Source: Fusobacterium sp. DD2 (lineage in GTDB: Bacteria > Fusobacteriota > Fusobacteriia > Fusobacteriales > Fusobacteriaceae). From it: a stretch of 41,853 nt of DNA. Shown here one piece after another: positions 33,720 to 41,853 of the stretch. The notes below the pieces were generated by a model. The model saw only the letters and a list, made by a program, of their open reading frames with translations, was not told where the DNA came from and did not search any database. Every line of letters starts with the position of its first letter. Positions within the stretch are counted from its first letter, which is position 1. The stretch covers positions 1 through 41,853 of the forward strand of contig NZ_JADRHM010000014.1 in assembly GCF_018205345.1 (NCBI RefSeq). The letters are read 5' to 3'. Both the position numbers and the translations under genes were made by a program.

Positions 33720-36002
33720 GTGAAAAATGTGGCAGTTAAAAAAAATCTGGTGATAGTTGAGTCACCTGCAAAAGCTAAAACAATTGAAAAGATTTTGGGG
33801 AAAAAATTTCAAGTTGTAGCATCTTTTGGTCATGTTAGAGACCTGCCAAAAAGTAAACTTGGTGTAGATGTTGAGAATGGTTTTACACCATCGTACAACA
33901 CAATTAAGGGAAAAGGTGAAGTAATAAAAACCTTAAAAAGTTATGCAAAGAAATCTGATAAAGTTTATCTGGCATCTGACCCGGATAGAGAGGGAGAGGC
34001 AATTGCATGGCATATTGCTCACGCTTTAAAATTAGATGAAAATGCTGATAACAGAATTGAATTTAATGAGATTACAGAAAATGCTATAAAGGAGTCTATT
34101 TTACATCCTAGAAAAATAGATATGGATAAAGTAAATGCACAACAGGCAAGAAGAATACTTGATAGACTTGTTGGATATGGAATAAGTTCTCTTCTATGGA
34201 AATGTATTGCTTCAAATACAAGTGCAGGGAGAGTACAATCAGTTGCATTAAAACTTATTTGTGATCTTGAAGATAAAATAAAAGCATTTGTTCCAGTTAA
34301 GTTCTGGGATATAAAAGGAGATTTTACAGGAAATCTTAATTTAGCATTATATAAAATCGAAGATAAAAAAGTTGATAAACTTACAGAAGAAAAATATGTA
34401 AAAGAGATAAAAAAACTTGAGAAAAAGGATTTTGAAATAAGTCAGGCAAAAGTTAGTAAAAAGACTAAGAATTCGCCTAATCCTTTAAAAACAAGTACTC
34501 TTCAGCAACTGGCATCTTCTTATCTTGGATTTTCAGCTTCTAAGACAATGAGAGTAGCTCAAGGTCTTTATGAAGGTGTAGATGTAGATGGAACTCATAA
34601 AGGGCTTATTACTTATATGAGAACTGACTCAATAAGAATTTCAGAAGTAGCTCAGGAAATGGCGAAAAAATATATATTGGAAAATTTTGGTAAAGAATAT
34701 TTAGGTACTAAAAAGACAAGCAAGAGCAAACAAAAAATTCAGGATGCTCACGAAGGAATAAGACCTACAGATATCAATCTTACACCAGAATTTTTAAGTA
34801 AATATTTAGATGCAGATCAATTAAAGTTATATAGATTGATTTGGGAGAGATTTTTAATTTCTCAATTAGCTCCAATGAAATATGAACAATTTGAACTTGT
34901 AGCATCACGTGATAAGTTTGATTTCAGAGGAACTATCAACAAGATAATTTTTGATGGATATTACAAGGTATTTAAAGATGAAGAGGATTTACCACTTGGA
35001 GATTTCCCTGATATAAATGTTGGGGATAAAGTTTTACTTGAAAAACTAAATATAAAAGAGGACTATACAAAAGCTCCTTCAAGATTTACTGAATCATCTT
35101 TAGTTAAAAAATTAGAATCTGAAGGAATAGGTAGACCATCTACTTATGCAGCAATAATAGAAACTTTAAAGAAAAGAGAATATGTGAAACTTGAAGGAAA
35201 AAGTTTTGTTCCTTCAGCACTGGGTTATGAAATAAAAGATGTGTTAGAAGAAAACTTCCCAAATATAATGAATGTTAAATTTACTGCAGAACTTGAAAAT
35301 GAGCTTGATGATGTTGCAGATGGACATAAAGATTGGGTAGGACTTTTATCGATATTCTACAAGGAGCTAAAAGAATATATTGATAAATTTAAGGTAAAAG
35401 TAGAAGAAGAAGCAAACAGAATAATAGAATCAGATATGCCTTGTCCTTGTGGAAAAGGAAACATGATAATGAAGACAGGAAGATTTGGAAGATATCTCGC
35501 ATGTCCTGTATCTGAAGAAGATGGAGGATGTAAAGAGAAAATCTCTCTTAAAGGAATTGAGATAGATCCCGAAGAGATCAAAGAGGGTAAAATCTTTGTA
35601 AAAAATAGAGTTCAGGAGTTATTAAAAGAGAAAAAAGGTAGACCTACTGATGTAAAGACAGATAAAGGGGATATCTATCTGTTAAAAGTTGGAAGATATG
35701 GTGCATATCTTGAGAGTGAAAAATATTCTGAAGATAAACTTAGAATGCCACTTCCATCAGAAATTAGAAAAAAATTAAAAAACAATGAAATTATAGAAAA
35801 AAATGGAATTGTTCAGATAAATGGACTTCTTCAAGCTATAAAAGATGAAGAAGATAGAATAATTAAAGAAGCTGGAGTCTGTGAAAAATGCGGAAAACCA
35901 TTTAAAATTGGAAGAGGAAGATGGGGAAAATTCTTAGCATGTACAGGATATCCAGAATGTAAAAATATTAGAAAGATACCAAAACCTAAAGAGGAGAAAT
36001 AA
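33720..36002 (+). CDS. topA: DNA topoisomerase I
   Basis: Relaxes negative supercoils. 760 residues. TOPRIM domain with IVESPAKAKTIEKILGK and ASDPDREGEAIAWH, SAGRVQSVALKLICDLE, and the active Tyr in GLITYMRTDSIRIS. The C-terminus keeps two zinc-ribbon modules, CPCGKGNM...C from about 575 and CEKCGKPF...YPEC near the end. The start is GTG 33720 or GTG 33729; the latter is better spaced from AGGGGTGA. Its TAATG overlap with trmFO shows coupling. Confidence 0.97.
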   Translation: MKNVAVKKNLVIVESPAKAKTIEKILGKKFQVVASFGHVRDLPKSKLGVDVENGFTPSYNTIKGKGEVIKTLKSYAKKSDKVYLASDPDREGEAIAWHIAHALKLDENADNRIEFNEITENAIKESILHPRKIDMDKVNAQQARRILDRLVGYGISSLLWKCIASNTSAGRVQSVALKLICDLEDKIKAFVPVKFWDIKGDFTGNLNLALYKIEDKKVDKLTEEKYVKEIKKLEKKDFEISQAKVSKKTKNSPNPLKTSTLQQLASSYLGFSASKTMRVAQGLYEGVDVDGTHKGLITYMRTDSIRISEVAQEMAKKYILENFGKEYLGTKKTSKSKQKIQDAHEGIRPTDINLTPEFLSKYLDADQLKLYRLIWERFLISQLAPMKYEQFELVASRDKFDFRGTINKIIFDGYYKVFKDEEDLPLGDFPDINVGDKVLLEKLNIKEDYTKAPSRFTESSLVKKLESEGIGRPSTYAAIIETLKKREYVKLEGKSFVPSALGYEIKDVLEENFPNIMNVKFTAELENELDDVADGHKDWVGLLSIFYKELKEYIDKFKVKVEEEANRIIESDMPCPCGKGNMIMKTGRFGRYLACPVSEEDGGCKEKISLKGIEIDPEEIKEGKIFVKNRVQELLKEKKGRPTDVKTDKGDIYLLKVGRYGAYLESEKYSEDKLRMPLPSEIRKKLKNNEIIEKNGIVQINGLLQAIKDEEDRIIKEAGVCEKCGKPFKIGRGRWGKFLACTGYPECKNIRKIPKPKEEK

Positions 36003-37315
36003 TGACAGGAAACAAAGAAGTAATAGTAGTAGGTGCTGGACTGGCAGGAAGTGAAGCTGCTTATCAGCTGGCAAAAAGAGGAATAAAAGTTAAACTTTAT
36101 GAAATGAAGTCTAAAAAGAAAACTGAGGCTCATAAAAGTGAGTATTTTGGAGAATTAGTATGTAGTAATTCACTTGGAGCTGATAATCTTGCTAATGCTT
36201 CAGGTCTTATGAAAGAGGAATTAAGAAGACTTGACTCATTGCTTGTAAGAATAGCAGATAAGCATAGAGTACCTGCAGGGCAGGCATTAGCAGTTGATAG
36301 GGAAGGTTTTGCCAGTGAGATAACAGAAACATTGAAAAGCATGGAAAATATTGAGATTATTGAGGAGGAATTAACTGAGATTCCTAAAGATAAAATAGTT
36401 TTGATAGCTTCTGGTCCTTTAACATCTAAAGATTTATCAGATAAAATAGGAGAGTTAACTCATAGTGGATATCTTTATTTCTATGATGCTGCAGCACCAA
36501 TAGTTACTGCAGATTCAATAAATATGGATATTGCATATCGTCAATCTCGTTATGGAAAGGGAGATGGAGAGTATATAAACTGTCCAATGAATAAAGAAGA
36601 GTATTATAATTTTTATAATGCACTTATCAATGCAGAGAGAGTTCCATTAAAAGCATTTGAAGAGGAGAAAATATTTGATGCATGTATGCCAGTGGAGAGA
36701 ATAGCCATGACTGGAGAGAGAACACTTGTATTTGGACCACTTAAACCTAAGGGATTGATAAATCCTAAAACTGATAAAATGGACTATGCAGTAGTTCAAC
36801 TTAGACAAGATGATAAAGATGGAAAATTATATAATATTGTTGGATTCCAAACTAACCTGAAATGGAGAGAACAGAAAAAAGTATTTACAATGATCCCTGG
36901 ATTAGAAAATGCAGAATTTGTTAGATATGGAGTAATGCATAGAAATACATTTATAAATTCTACAAAACTTCTTGATGAAACTTTAAAATTAAAAGGAAAT
37001 GATAATGTATATTTTGGCGGTCAAATTACTGGAAGTGAAGGATACGTTTCTTCAATAGCTACTGGAATGATGGCAGCTATAAATATTGCACATAGATTGG
37101 AAGGAAAAGAACCATTTATATTAGATGATAGAAGTGCTATTGGTGCTATGGTCAAATATATAACTGAGGAAAAGAAAAATTTTCAACCTATGGGACCAAA
37201 CTTTGGAATTATAAGAAGTTTGGATGTTAAAATAAGAGATAAAAAAGAGCGTTATAATGAGGTTTCAAAAATTGCTCTTGCTTATCTTGACACAAAATTA
37301 CATGAGATTAGATAA
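36002..37315 (+). CDS. trmFO: TrmFO, folate-dependent tRNA (uracil-54) methyltransferase
   Basis: Makes m5U54 in the T loop using methylenetetrahydrofolate and FAD. 437 residues. FAD site VVGAGLAGSEAAYQLAKRG at the N-terminus, ELVCSNSLGADNLANASGLMKEE, the conserved CPMNKEEY and FDACMPVE segments holding the family's catalytic cysteines, and GGQITGSEGYV near the end. Order topA-trmFO-xer-hslV is the same as the topA-gid-codV-codW order of Bacillus. Confidence 0.96.
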   Translation: MTGNKEVIVVGAGLAGSEAAYQLAKRGIKVKLYEMKSKKKTEAHKSEYFGELVCSNSLGADNLANASGLMKEELRRLDSLLVRIADKHRVPAGQALAVDREGFASEITETLKSMENIEIIEEELTEIPKDKIVLIASGPLTSKDLSDKIGELTHSGYLYFYDAAAPIVTADSINMDIAYRQSRYGKGDGEYINCPMNKEEYYNFYNALINAERVPLKAFEEEKIFDACMPVERIAMTGERTLVFGPLKPKGLINPKTDKMDYAVVQLRQDDKDGKLYNIVGFQTNLKWREQKKVFTMIPGLENAEFVRYGVMHRNTFINSTKLLDETLKLKGNDNVYFGGQITGSEGYVSSIATGMMAAINIAHRLEGKEPFILDDRSAIGAMVKYITEEKKNFQPMGPNFGIIRSLDVKIRDKKERYNEVSKIALAYLDTKLHEIR

Positions 37316-37335
37316 ACATAAGCAGGTGTGTATAG

Positions 37336-38214
37336 ATGGAAAATGAAAATTTTGAAAAAAATATAAGAGAATATCTATATTTTGCAGAATTTGGAGAGAA
37401 TAAAAGTCAAAATACTATCTTATCACTAAAGAAAGACCTTTTTCAGTTTTCAAAATATCTTTTAGAGATTGAAAAAACTGAAAGTGCTAAAGAGGTTTCT
37501 TCAGTTATGATAAGAGGGTTTATACTTTTTTTGCAGGAAAATGGTAATTCTAAACGTACCATTAATAGGAAGCTCTCTTCTTTAAGATCATTTTTCAAAT
37601 ATCTTGTTAGAAACAATATAGTATACCAAAATCCAGCTGAAATAGTGGCATCTCCATCTTTTTCTGTTGAAAAACCAGATGTATTAACTATTGAAGAGAT
37701 AAATAGTTTAAGAGAGGTGATTTCACTTAAGACAGCTAATGGAATAAGAGATAGGCTTATGCTTGAGCTTTTATACTCAAGTGGTATTACTACAGTAGAG
37801 TTGCTTAGTGTGGGAGAGGGAGTTTTTGATTTAGATAAAAGAGAACTCTATGTTACAAATGGGAAAAATAATAGAATAGTATTTTTTAGTGAAAGAGTTC
37901 GTAAATATTTTAAAGACTATGTAGAAGCAAAAAAAAAGAAATATAAGGAAAAATACAATCCAGATATACTTTTTGTCAATGGATCAGGAAATAGATTAAG
38001 TGACAGATCCTTGAGAAGAATAATTGATAGATATGCCAAAAAAGCAGGAATAGAAAGAGAGATCAGTCCATATAGCTTTAGGCATACTTTTGCTGTGCAT
38101 ATGCTTTCTCATGGTATGGATGTACTATATGTAAAGGAATTAATGGGACACGTTAATATTGAAAGTACAAAACTTTATGAACAGATGATAAGCGGTGTAA
38201 CATTGAATTTATAA
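37336..38214 (+). CDS. Tyrosine recombinase, XerC/CodV-like, with altered catalytic residues
   Basis: 292 residues. N-terminal SAM-like core-binding domain (about 1-100) and C-terminal catalytic domain. The usual first catalytic Arg in GLRVSEL is replaced here (SGITTVEL, about residue 155), and the usual His of HxLRH is Tyr (SPYSFRH). The second Arg, the His of LMGHVNIES and the nucleophile Tyr in TKLYEQ are kept. So strand cleavage may be weak or lost, unlike true XerC or XerD. It lies where codV stands in Bacillus, before hslV. Family call is firm, activity doubtful. Confidence 0.88.
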   Translation: MENENFEKNIREYLYFAEFGENKSQNTILSLKKDLFQFSKYLLEIEKTESAKEVSSVMIRGFILFLQENGNSKRTINRKLSSLRSFFKYLVRNNIVYQNPAEIVASPSFSVEKPDVLTIEEINSLREVISLKTANGIRDRLMLELLYSSGITTVELLSVGEGVFDLDKRELYVTNGKNNRIVFFSERVRKYFKDYVEAKKKKYKEKYNPDILFVNGSGNRLSDRSLRRIIDRYAKKAGIEREISPYSFRHTFAVHMLSHGMDVLYVKELMGHVNIESTKLYEQMISGVTLNL

Positions 38215-38230
38215 ATAAGGAGTGAACACA

Positions 38231-38761
38231 ATGATTAAAGCAACTACAATAATAGCTATAAAAAAAGATGGTAAAGTTGCAATGGCAGGAGATGGACAAG
38301 TTACCTTTGGTGACGTTGTATTTAAAAATAATGCCAAGAAGATAAGAAAAATTGAAAAATATAAAGTAATGGCTGGTTTTGCAGGAGCAGCAGCTGACGC
38401 TTTTGCTTTAATGGATAAATTTGAAGCAAAACTTGTTGAGTTTGAAGGAAATTTAAAAAAGTCTGCAGTGGAACTTGCAAAAGAGTGGAGAACAGATAAG
38501 GCTTTAAGAGTTTTAGATGCTATGTTAATTGTAGCTGATAAAGATACTATCCTTATCCTTTCTGGGAATGGAGATGTTATAGAGCCAGATGGAAATATAG
38601 CAGCTATAGGTAGTGGAGGAAACTATGCTTATGCTGCTGCAAAAGCATTACTAAACCATGTGGACACAATGACAGCAGAAGAGATAGCAAAAGAAGCTAT
38701 GTCAATAGCTGGAGATATATGTATATACACAAATAAGAATATTATCTGTGATGTAATCTAA
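38231..38761 (+). CDS. hslV: HslV (ClpQ) peptidase subunit
   Basis: Proteasome-like threonine peptidase of the HslUV complex. 176 residues. The short leader MIKA precedes the catalytic [58 protein letters not shown] and AGDICIYTN are complete. I chose ATG 38231, 8 nt after AAGGAG, over an in-frame GTG 9 nt earlier. The HslU ATPase gene, normally next, is absent; yqeH follows by 17 nt. Confidence 0.95.
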   Translation: MIKATTIIAIKKDGKVAMAGDGQVTFGDVVFKNNAKKIRKIEKYKVMAGFAGAAADAFALMDKFEAKLVEFEGNLKKSAVELAKEWRTDKALRVLDAMLIVADKDTILILSGNGDVIEPDGNIAAIGSGGNYAYAAAKALLNHVDTMTAEEIAKEAMSIAGDICIYTNKNIICDVI

Positions 38762-38778
38762 AAATAAGGAGAGATATT

Positions 38779-39894
38779 ATGAGTGAGAAAGTCTGTATAG
38801 GTTGCGGTATTGAACTGCAATGTGATGATCCCAACAAAAGTGGATACCTTCCACCTGAAAAATTTAATGATTCGCATGATCATTATTGCCAAAGATGTTT
38901 TAAAATAAAAAATTATGGACAATATATTCCTGTAAAACTTACAAGAGATGATTATAGAGAAGTTGTACAAAAAGAGATGCAAGATGCCAAAGTTGCAATA
39001 GCAGTATTTGATATTATTGACTTTGAAGGATCTTTTGATGATGAGATATTAGATGTGTTAAGAGAGATGGACTCAATAGTTGTAATAAATAAACTTGATT
39101 TGATTCCAGATCAAAAACACCCTTCAGAAGTTGCAAACTGGGTAAAAGGAAGACTTGCAGAAGAGGGGATAGCCCCACTTGATATAGCTATAGTAAGCAG
39201 TAAAAATGGATATGGAATTAATGGGATTTATAAGAAAATAAAATTTTTCTATCCAGATGGTGTGCAAGCTATAGTACTAGGAGTTACTAATGTTGGTAAA
39301 TCTAGTATTGTAAATAGATTGGTAGGAGCTAAAACTGCTACTGTTTCTAAATATCCAGGAACAACTTTAAAAAGTGTTAAGAGACAGATACCACATACAA
39401 ATATAGTATTAGTTGATACTCCAGGATTAATTCCTGAAGGAAGAATATCTGATATGGTATGTGAAAAATGTAATTTAAAGATGGTTCCTTCTAATGAAAT
39501 ATCTAGAAAAACATTTAAAGTAGCTAAAAATAGAGTTCTAATTGTTGGACAACTAATCTGGTTTAAAGTTTTAAATGATGATGGTATAAAACCTATTTTT
39601 TCACTTTATGCAGCTAAAGATGTAATGTTCCATGAGACAAATGTTGAAAAAATGAAAGAATTTATTGAAACAGATAAAGGTAATATGTTGAATCCACCTT
39701 GTGACAGCTGTAGAGAAAGTTACAATGCTTTAGAAAAAGTGAAACATAGATTAACTATTAAAGCAGGACAGGAACTGGCAATAAAAGGTTTAGGATGGAT
39801 ATCTGTTAAAAGAGGACCTTTAGAAATAGAACTTGTTTGTCCAAAAGAAGCTGGAATAGTAATAAGACCTGCTTTTATAAAACCAAAGAGATAG
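38779..39894 (+). CDS. yqeH: YqeH, circularly permuted ribosome-biogenesis GTPase
   Basis: Helps 30S subunit assembly in Bacillus. 371 residues. N-terminal zinc finger CIGCGIELQC...YCQRC, then the permuted G domain: G4 NKLDLIP near residue 115 comes before G1 GVTNVGKSS near 170 and G3 DTPG near 213. The C-terminal half holds a second cysteine-bearing region (CEKC, and CDSCRESY). Length fits the family. The next gene begins 3 nt after its stop. Confidence 0.95.
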   Translation: MSEKVCIGCGIELQCDDPNKSGYLPPEKFNDSHDHYCQRCFKIKNYGQYIPVKLTRDDYREVVQKEMQDAKVAIAVFDIIDFEGSFDDEILDVLREMDSIVVINKLDLIPDQKHPSEVANWVKGRLAEEGIAPLDIAIVSSKNGYGINGIYKKIKFFYPDGVQAIVLGVTNVGKSSIVNRLVGAKTATVSKYPGTTLKSVKRQIPHTNIVLVDTPGLIPEGRISDMVCEKCNLKMVPSNEISRKTFKVAKNRVLIVGQLIWFKVLNDDGIKPIFSLYAAKDVMFHETNVEKMKEFIETDKGNMLNPPCDSCRESYNALEKVKHRLTIKAGQELAIKGLGWISVKRGPLEIELVCPKEAGIVIRPAFIKPKR

Positions 39895-39897
39895 AAA

Positions 39898-40380
39898 ATG
39901 GCAAGCAAAGATAAAAAAATAGAGTCTTTTATCATGTGGTTGTTTATAATAGTAGCAGTTGTTGTAGCTGTTGTATTAGGAACTTTCAGTGTAAAAGATA
40001 TAAGAGAATCCAAAAAAGCAGAAAATGTTGTAAATGATTTAACTGAACTCAGAATAGCTCTTGAAAAGTATTATCAAGTAAGCAGACATTACCCTGAACT
40101 GACAAAAGATGGAGCAAAGGATAATTTAAAACTACTTGATTATATAGATGAAAATGGTAAAAAAATATCTTTTGCTGATATTTATGGACATAATACAATG
40201 CCTAAAACTTCAGCAACAGAAAGCATAACTGAGAATAATGAAGTATTTGATACGAAAAATTTTGACAATGGAACAGAAACAGGTGGATGGAATTATGATT
40301 ATGCCAACCAGACTGGAGAGATTCATGCAAATTTGAAAGATAATGCTTATTCTCAGGGAATAAAATGGCAAGAATACTAG
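39898..40380 (+). CDS. Single-pass membrane protein, pseudopilin-like
   Basis: 160 residues. A short charged N-terminus (MASKDKKIES), one hydrophobic helix at about 11-28, then a long helix (KAENVVNDLTELRIALEKYYQVSRHYPEL) and a C-terminal GGWNYDYANQTGEIHANL. The helix with DL-x-x-L-x-x-ALEKYY-x-x-x-x-xYP and the final WxYD stretch resemble type II pseudopilins, but the G-FTLIE prepilin peptidase site is missing. Its ATG is 3 nt after yqeH. Could also be an unrelated anchored protein; confidence in the fold is low. Confidence 0.6.
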   Translation: MASKDKKIESFIMWLFIIVAVVVAVVLGTFSVKDIRESKKAENVVNDLTELRIALEKYYQVSRHYPELTKDGAKDNLKLLDYIDENGKKISFADIYGHNTMPKTSATESITENNEVFDTKNFDNGTETGGWNYDYANQTGEIHANLKDNAYSQGIKWQEY

Positions 40381-40396
40381 TGGGAGGATGTTGTTA

Positions 40397-41788
40397 ATGA
40401 AGTATGATATTATATTTTTAGGTGGCGGACAAGCTGGAGTATTTGGAGCTTATGAAGCTGTTGAGAAAAATCCAGATCTTAAGATACTTATACTTGATAA
40501 AGGAAAGATGTTAACTCAGAGAGTTTGTCCAAAAGAAAATATAGGAACATGTGTTAATTGCCCAACTTGTTCAATTATTTATGGAATGAGCGGAGCAGGA
40601 GCATTTTCAGACTCAAAATTCAATATGGATTATAGAGTAGGTGGAGATGTGCATGTTATCACAGGAAAACAGATTGTAAATGAAACAATACTTGATGTAG
40701 TTAAAGTATATAGAAAATTTGGTTTCAATGAAGAGCCAACTGGACTTAGATACAATAGTGCAATGGAAAAGATAAAAAGAGGATGTATAGAGAATGGGAT
40801 TCAGCTTGTAGATACTCCTACAATGCACCTTGGAACAGACGGTTCAAGAAAACTGTATACTAAGTTGATAGAATACCTTATGTCAAAAGGGGTAGAGTTT
40901 GTAACTGAAAGAGAACTTGATAAACTAATAGTTGATGACAACAGAGTTAGAGGAGTAATTGTAACACATAGAGGTCAGGAAGAGAAATATTATTCGGATC
41001 ATGTTGTTGCAGGTTTAGGAAGAAGTGGTGCAAAGAAAATGATGGAACTTTGCCAACTTCACAATATTAAATATGAAAATGGTGCTATTGATATCGGTGT
41101 AAGAGCTGAAATACCAGACATCATCATGAAAGAGATAAATGAAAATTTCTATGAAGCAAAAATGATCTATTATTCAAGAAACTACAGAGATAAGATGAGA
41201 ACTTTCTGTAGTAACCCAAGTGGATTTATAGCAGCTGAAAAATATGATGATTTTGTTCTTGCAAATGGACACGCATATAAAGATAGAAAATCTACAAATA
41301 CAAATCTTGCACTTTTATGTACTAAGAAATTTACAAAACCATTTAATCAGCCTTTTGAATATGCAACAGCTATTGCTAAAATGTCTGCAATGTTAACAGG
41401 TGGAAAATTGATGGTTCAATCTTATGCAGATTTAAAAGAAGGACGTAGATCTACTGATGAAAGATTAGCAAGATTAAATATAGTACCTACAACAGAGGAT
41501 TATGTAGCAGGAGATATTGCTCTAGCATGTCCTCAAAGACTTTTAGATAATATAATGGAATTTATTGAAGTATTAGATAAAATTACTCCAGGATTTGCTT
41601 CAGGAGACCTATTACTTTACTTCCCAGAGATAAAATTTAGAAGCACTAGAATAGAAATTGATAAAAATATGGAAACAAGCATGCAAGGACTTTATGCAGT
41701 TGGAGACAGTTCAGGATATGGAAGTGGACTTAATATTGCTGCAGTAATGGGAATACTTGCTGTAAGAGATATTTTAAGTAAAAAATAG
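40397..41788 (+). CDS. FAD-dependent oxidoreductase (COG2509-like)
   Basis: 463 residues. FAD/NAD-binding Rossmann start YDIIFLGGGQAGVFGAYEA, a Cys-rich stretch CPKENIGTCVNCPTC near residue 45-60, the segment MSGAGAFSDSKFN, and a C-terminal FAD motif GLYAVGDSSGYGSGLNIAAVMG. It resembles the FAD-dependent dehydrogenase group of COG2509; the substrate is not known. I chose ATG 40397, 9 nt after GGGAGG; an ATG at 40388 directly abuts that site. Last gene in the window, followed by a hairpin. Confidence 0.82.
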   Translation: MKYDIIFLGGGQAGVFGAYEAVEKNPDLKILILDKGKMLTQRVCPKENIGTCVNCPTCSIIYGMSGAGAFSDSKFNMDYRVGGDVHVITGKQIVNETILDVVKVYRKFGFNEEPTGLRYNSAMEKIKRGCIENGIQLVDTPTMHLGTDGSRKLYTKLIEYLMSKGVEFVTERELDKLIVDDNRVRGVIVTHRGQEEKYYSDHVVAGLGRSGAKKMMELCQLHNIKYENGAIDIGVRAEIPDIIMKEINENFYEAKMIYYSRNYRDKMRTFCSNPSGFIAAEKYDDFVLANGHAYKDRKSTNTNLALLCTKKFTKPFNQPFEYATAIAKMSAMLTGGKLMVQSYADLKEGRRSTDERLARLNIVPTTEDYVAGDIALACPQRLLDNIMEFIEVLDKITPGFASGDLLLYFPEIKFRSTRIEIDKNMETSMQGLYAVGDSSGYGSGLNIAAVMGILAVRDILSKK

Positions 41789-41817
41789 TTGTAATATATA
41801 TTTTTAGGTAAAAATGG

Positions 41818-41850
41818 TACTTTATTTCTCAAAAACTGAGAAAAAAAGTA
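41818..41850. other. Imperfect hairpin after the last gene
   Basis: TACTTTATTTCTCA (41818-41831) pairs with TGAGAAAAAAAGTA (41837-41850), 14 positions with one A-A mismatch, loop AAAAC. Could be a terminator for the oxidoreductase gene, but the window ends before any T run can be seen. Confidence 0.4.
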
Positions 41851-41853
41851 TCA

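Overview
The window is low-GC DNA with dense, short-gapped operons and strong AGGAGG-type ribosome binding sites. Gene content and order suggest a member of the Fusobacteriota, probably a Fusobacterium-like anaerobe: a full selenocysteine cassette, anaerobe-type salvage and lower-ligand assembly of B12, a type I-B CRISPR-Cas locus, and topA-trmFO-xer-hslV synteny. This assignment is inferred from gene style, not from a database match.

Region 1 (29-7576, minus strand) reads as one transcription unit: a fused AroB-Ppx/GppA protein, an 87-residue protein of unknown role, selD, selA, selB, yedF, a DUF3343 gene, and tRNA-Sec (selC) as the last element. SelD is itself a selenoprotein: an in-frame TGA at codon 15 is followed by a short SECIS-like hairpin, so a gene caller that stops at TGA would truncate it. 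Region 2 (7671-10652) holds htpX, a small exported protein, a YihY/BrkB membrane protein and a convergent rhodanese gene, with a bidirectional terminator between the last two.

Region 3 (10653-22514) is a complete type I-B CRISPR-Cas system: cas6a, a 383-bp gap, then cas6b-cas8b-cas7-cas5-cas3-cas4-cas1-cas2, a leader with its own promoter, and an array of 27 repeats and 26 spacers. The gap is the most interesting part of the window. It has the form of a stand-alone mini-CRISPR gene: a promoter (TTGTTA-N17-TATAAT), a degenerate repeat (25/30 identical to the array repeat), a 27-nt pseudo-spacer, a second degenerate repeat, and a strong terminator. The first 17 nt of the pseudo-spacer match, 16/17, a site just upstream of the -35 box of the cas6b operon. 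The site has TCA in the PAM position, and the single mismatch is at guide position 6, which type I effectors tolerate. This is the architecture expected of a CreR-type Cas-regulating RNA that would guide Cascade to repress its own cas operon without cleavage. The upstream cas6 paralogue has its own promoter with no visible pseudo-spacer match and may escape this loop.

Region 4 (22610-28586) carries cobU-cobS-cobC-cobT (nucleotide-loop assembly of cobalamin), radC, a RicT/PSP1 gene, a tRNA1(Val) methyltransferase gene and an ankyrin-repeat gene, ending in a terminator. Region 5 (28651-41788) is housekeeping: uvrB, xseA, an exported TPR protein, dprA, topA, trmFO, a tyrosine recombinase lacking two catalytic residues, hslV without a neighbouring hslU, yqeH, a pseudopilin-like protein, and an FAD-dependent oxidoreductase with an N-terminal cysteine cluster.
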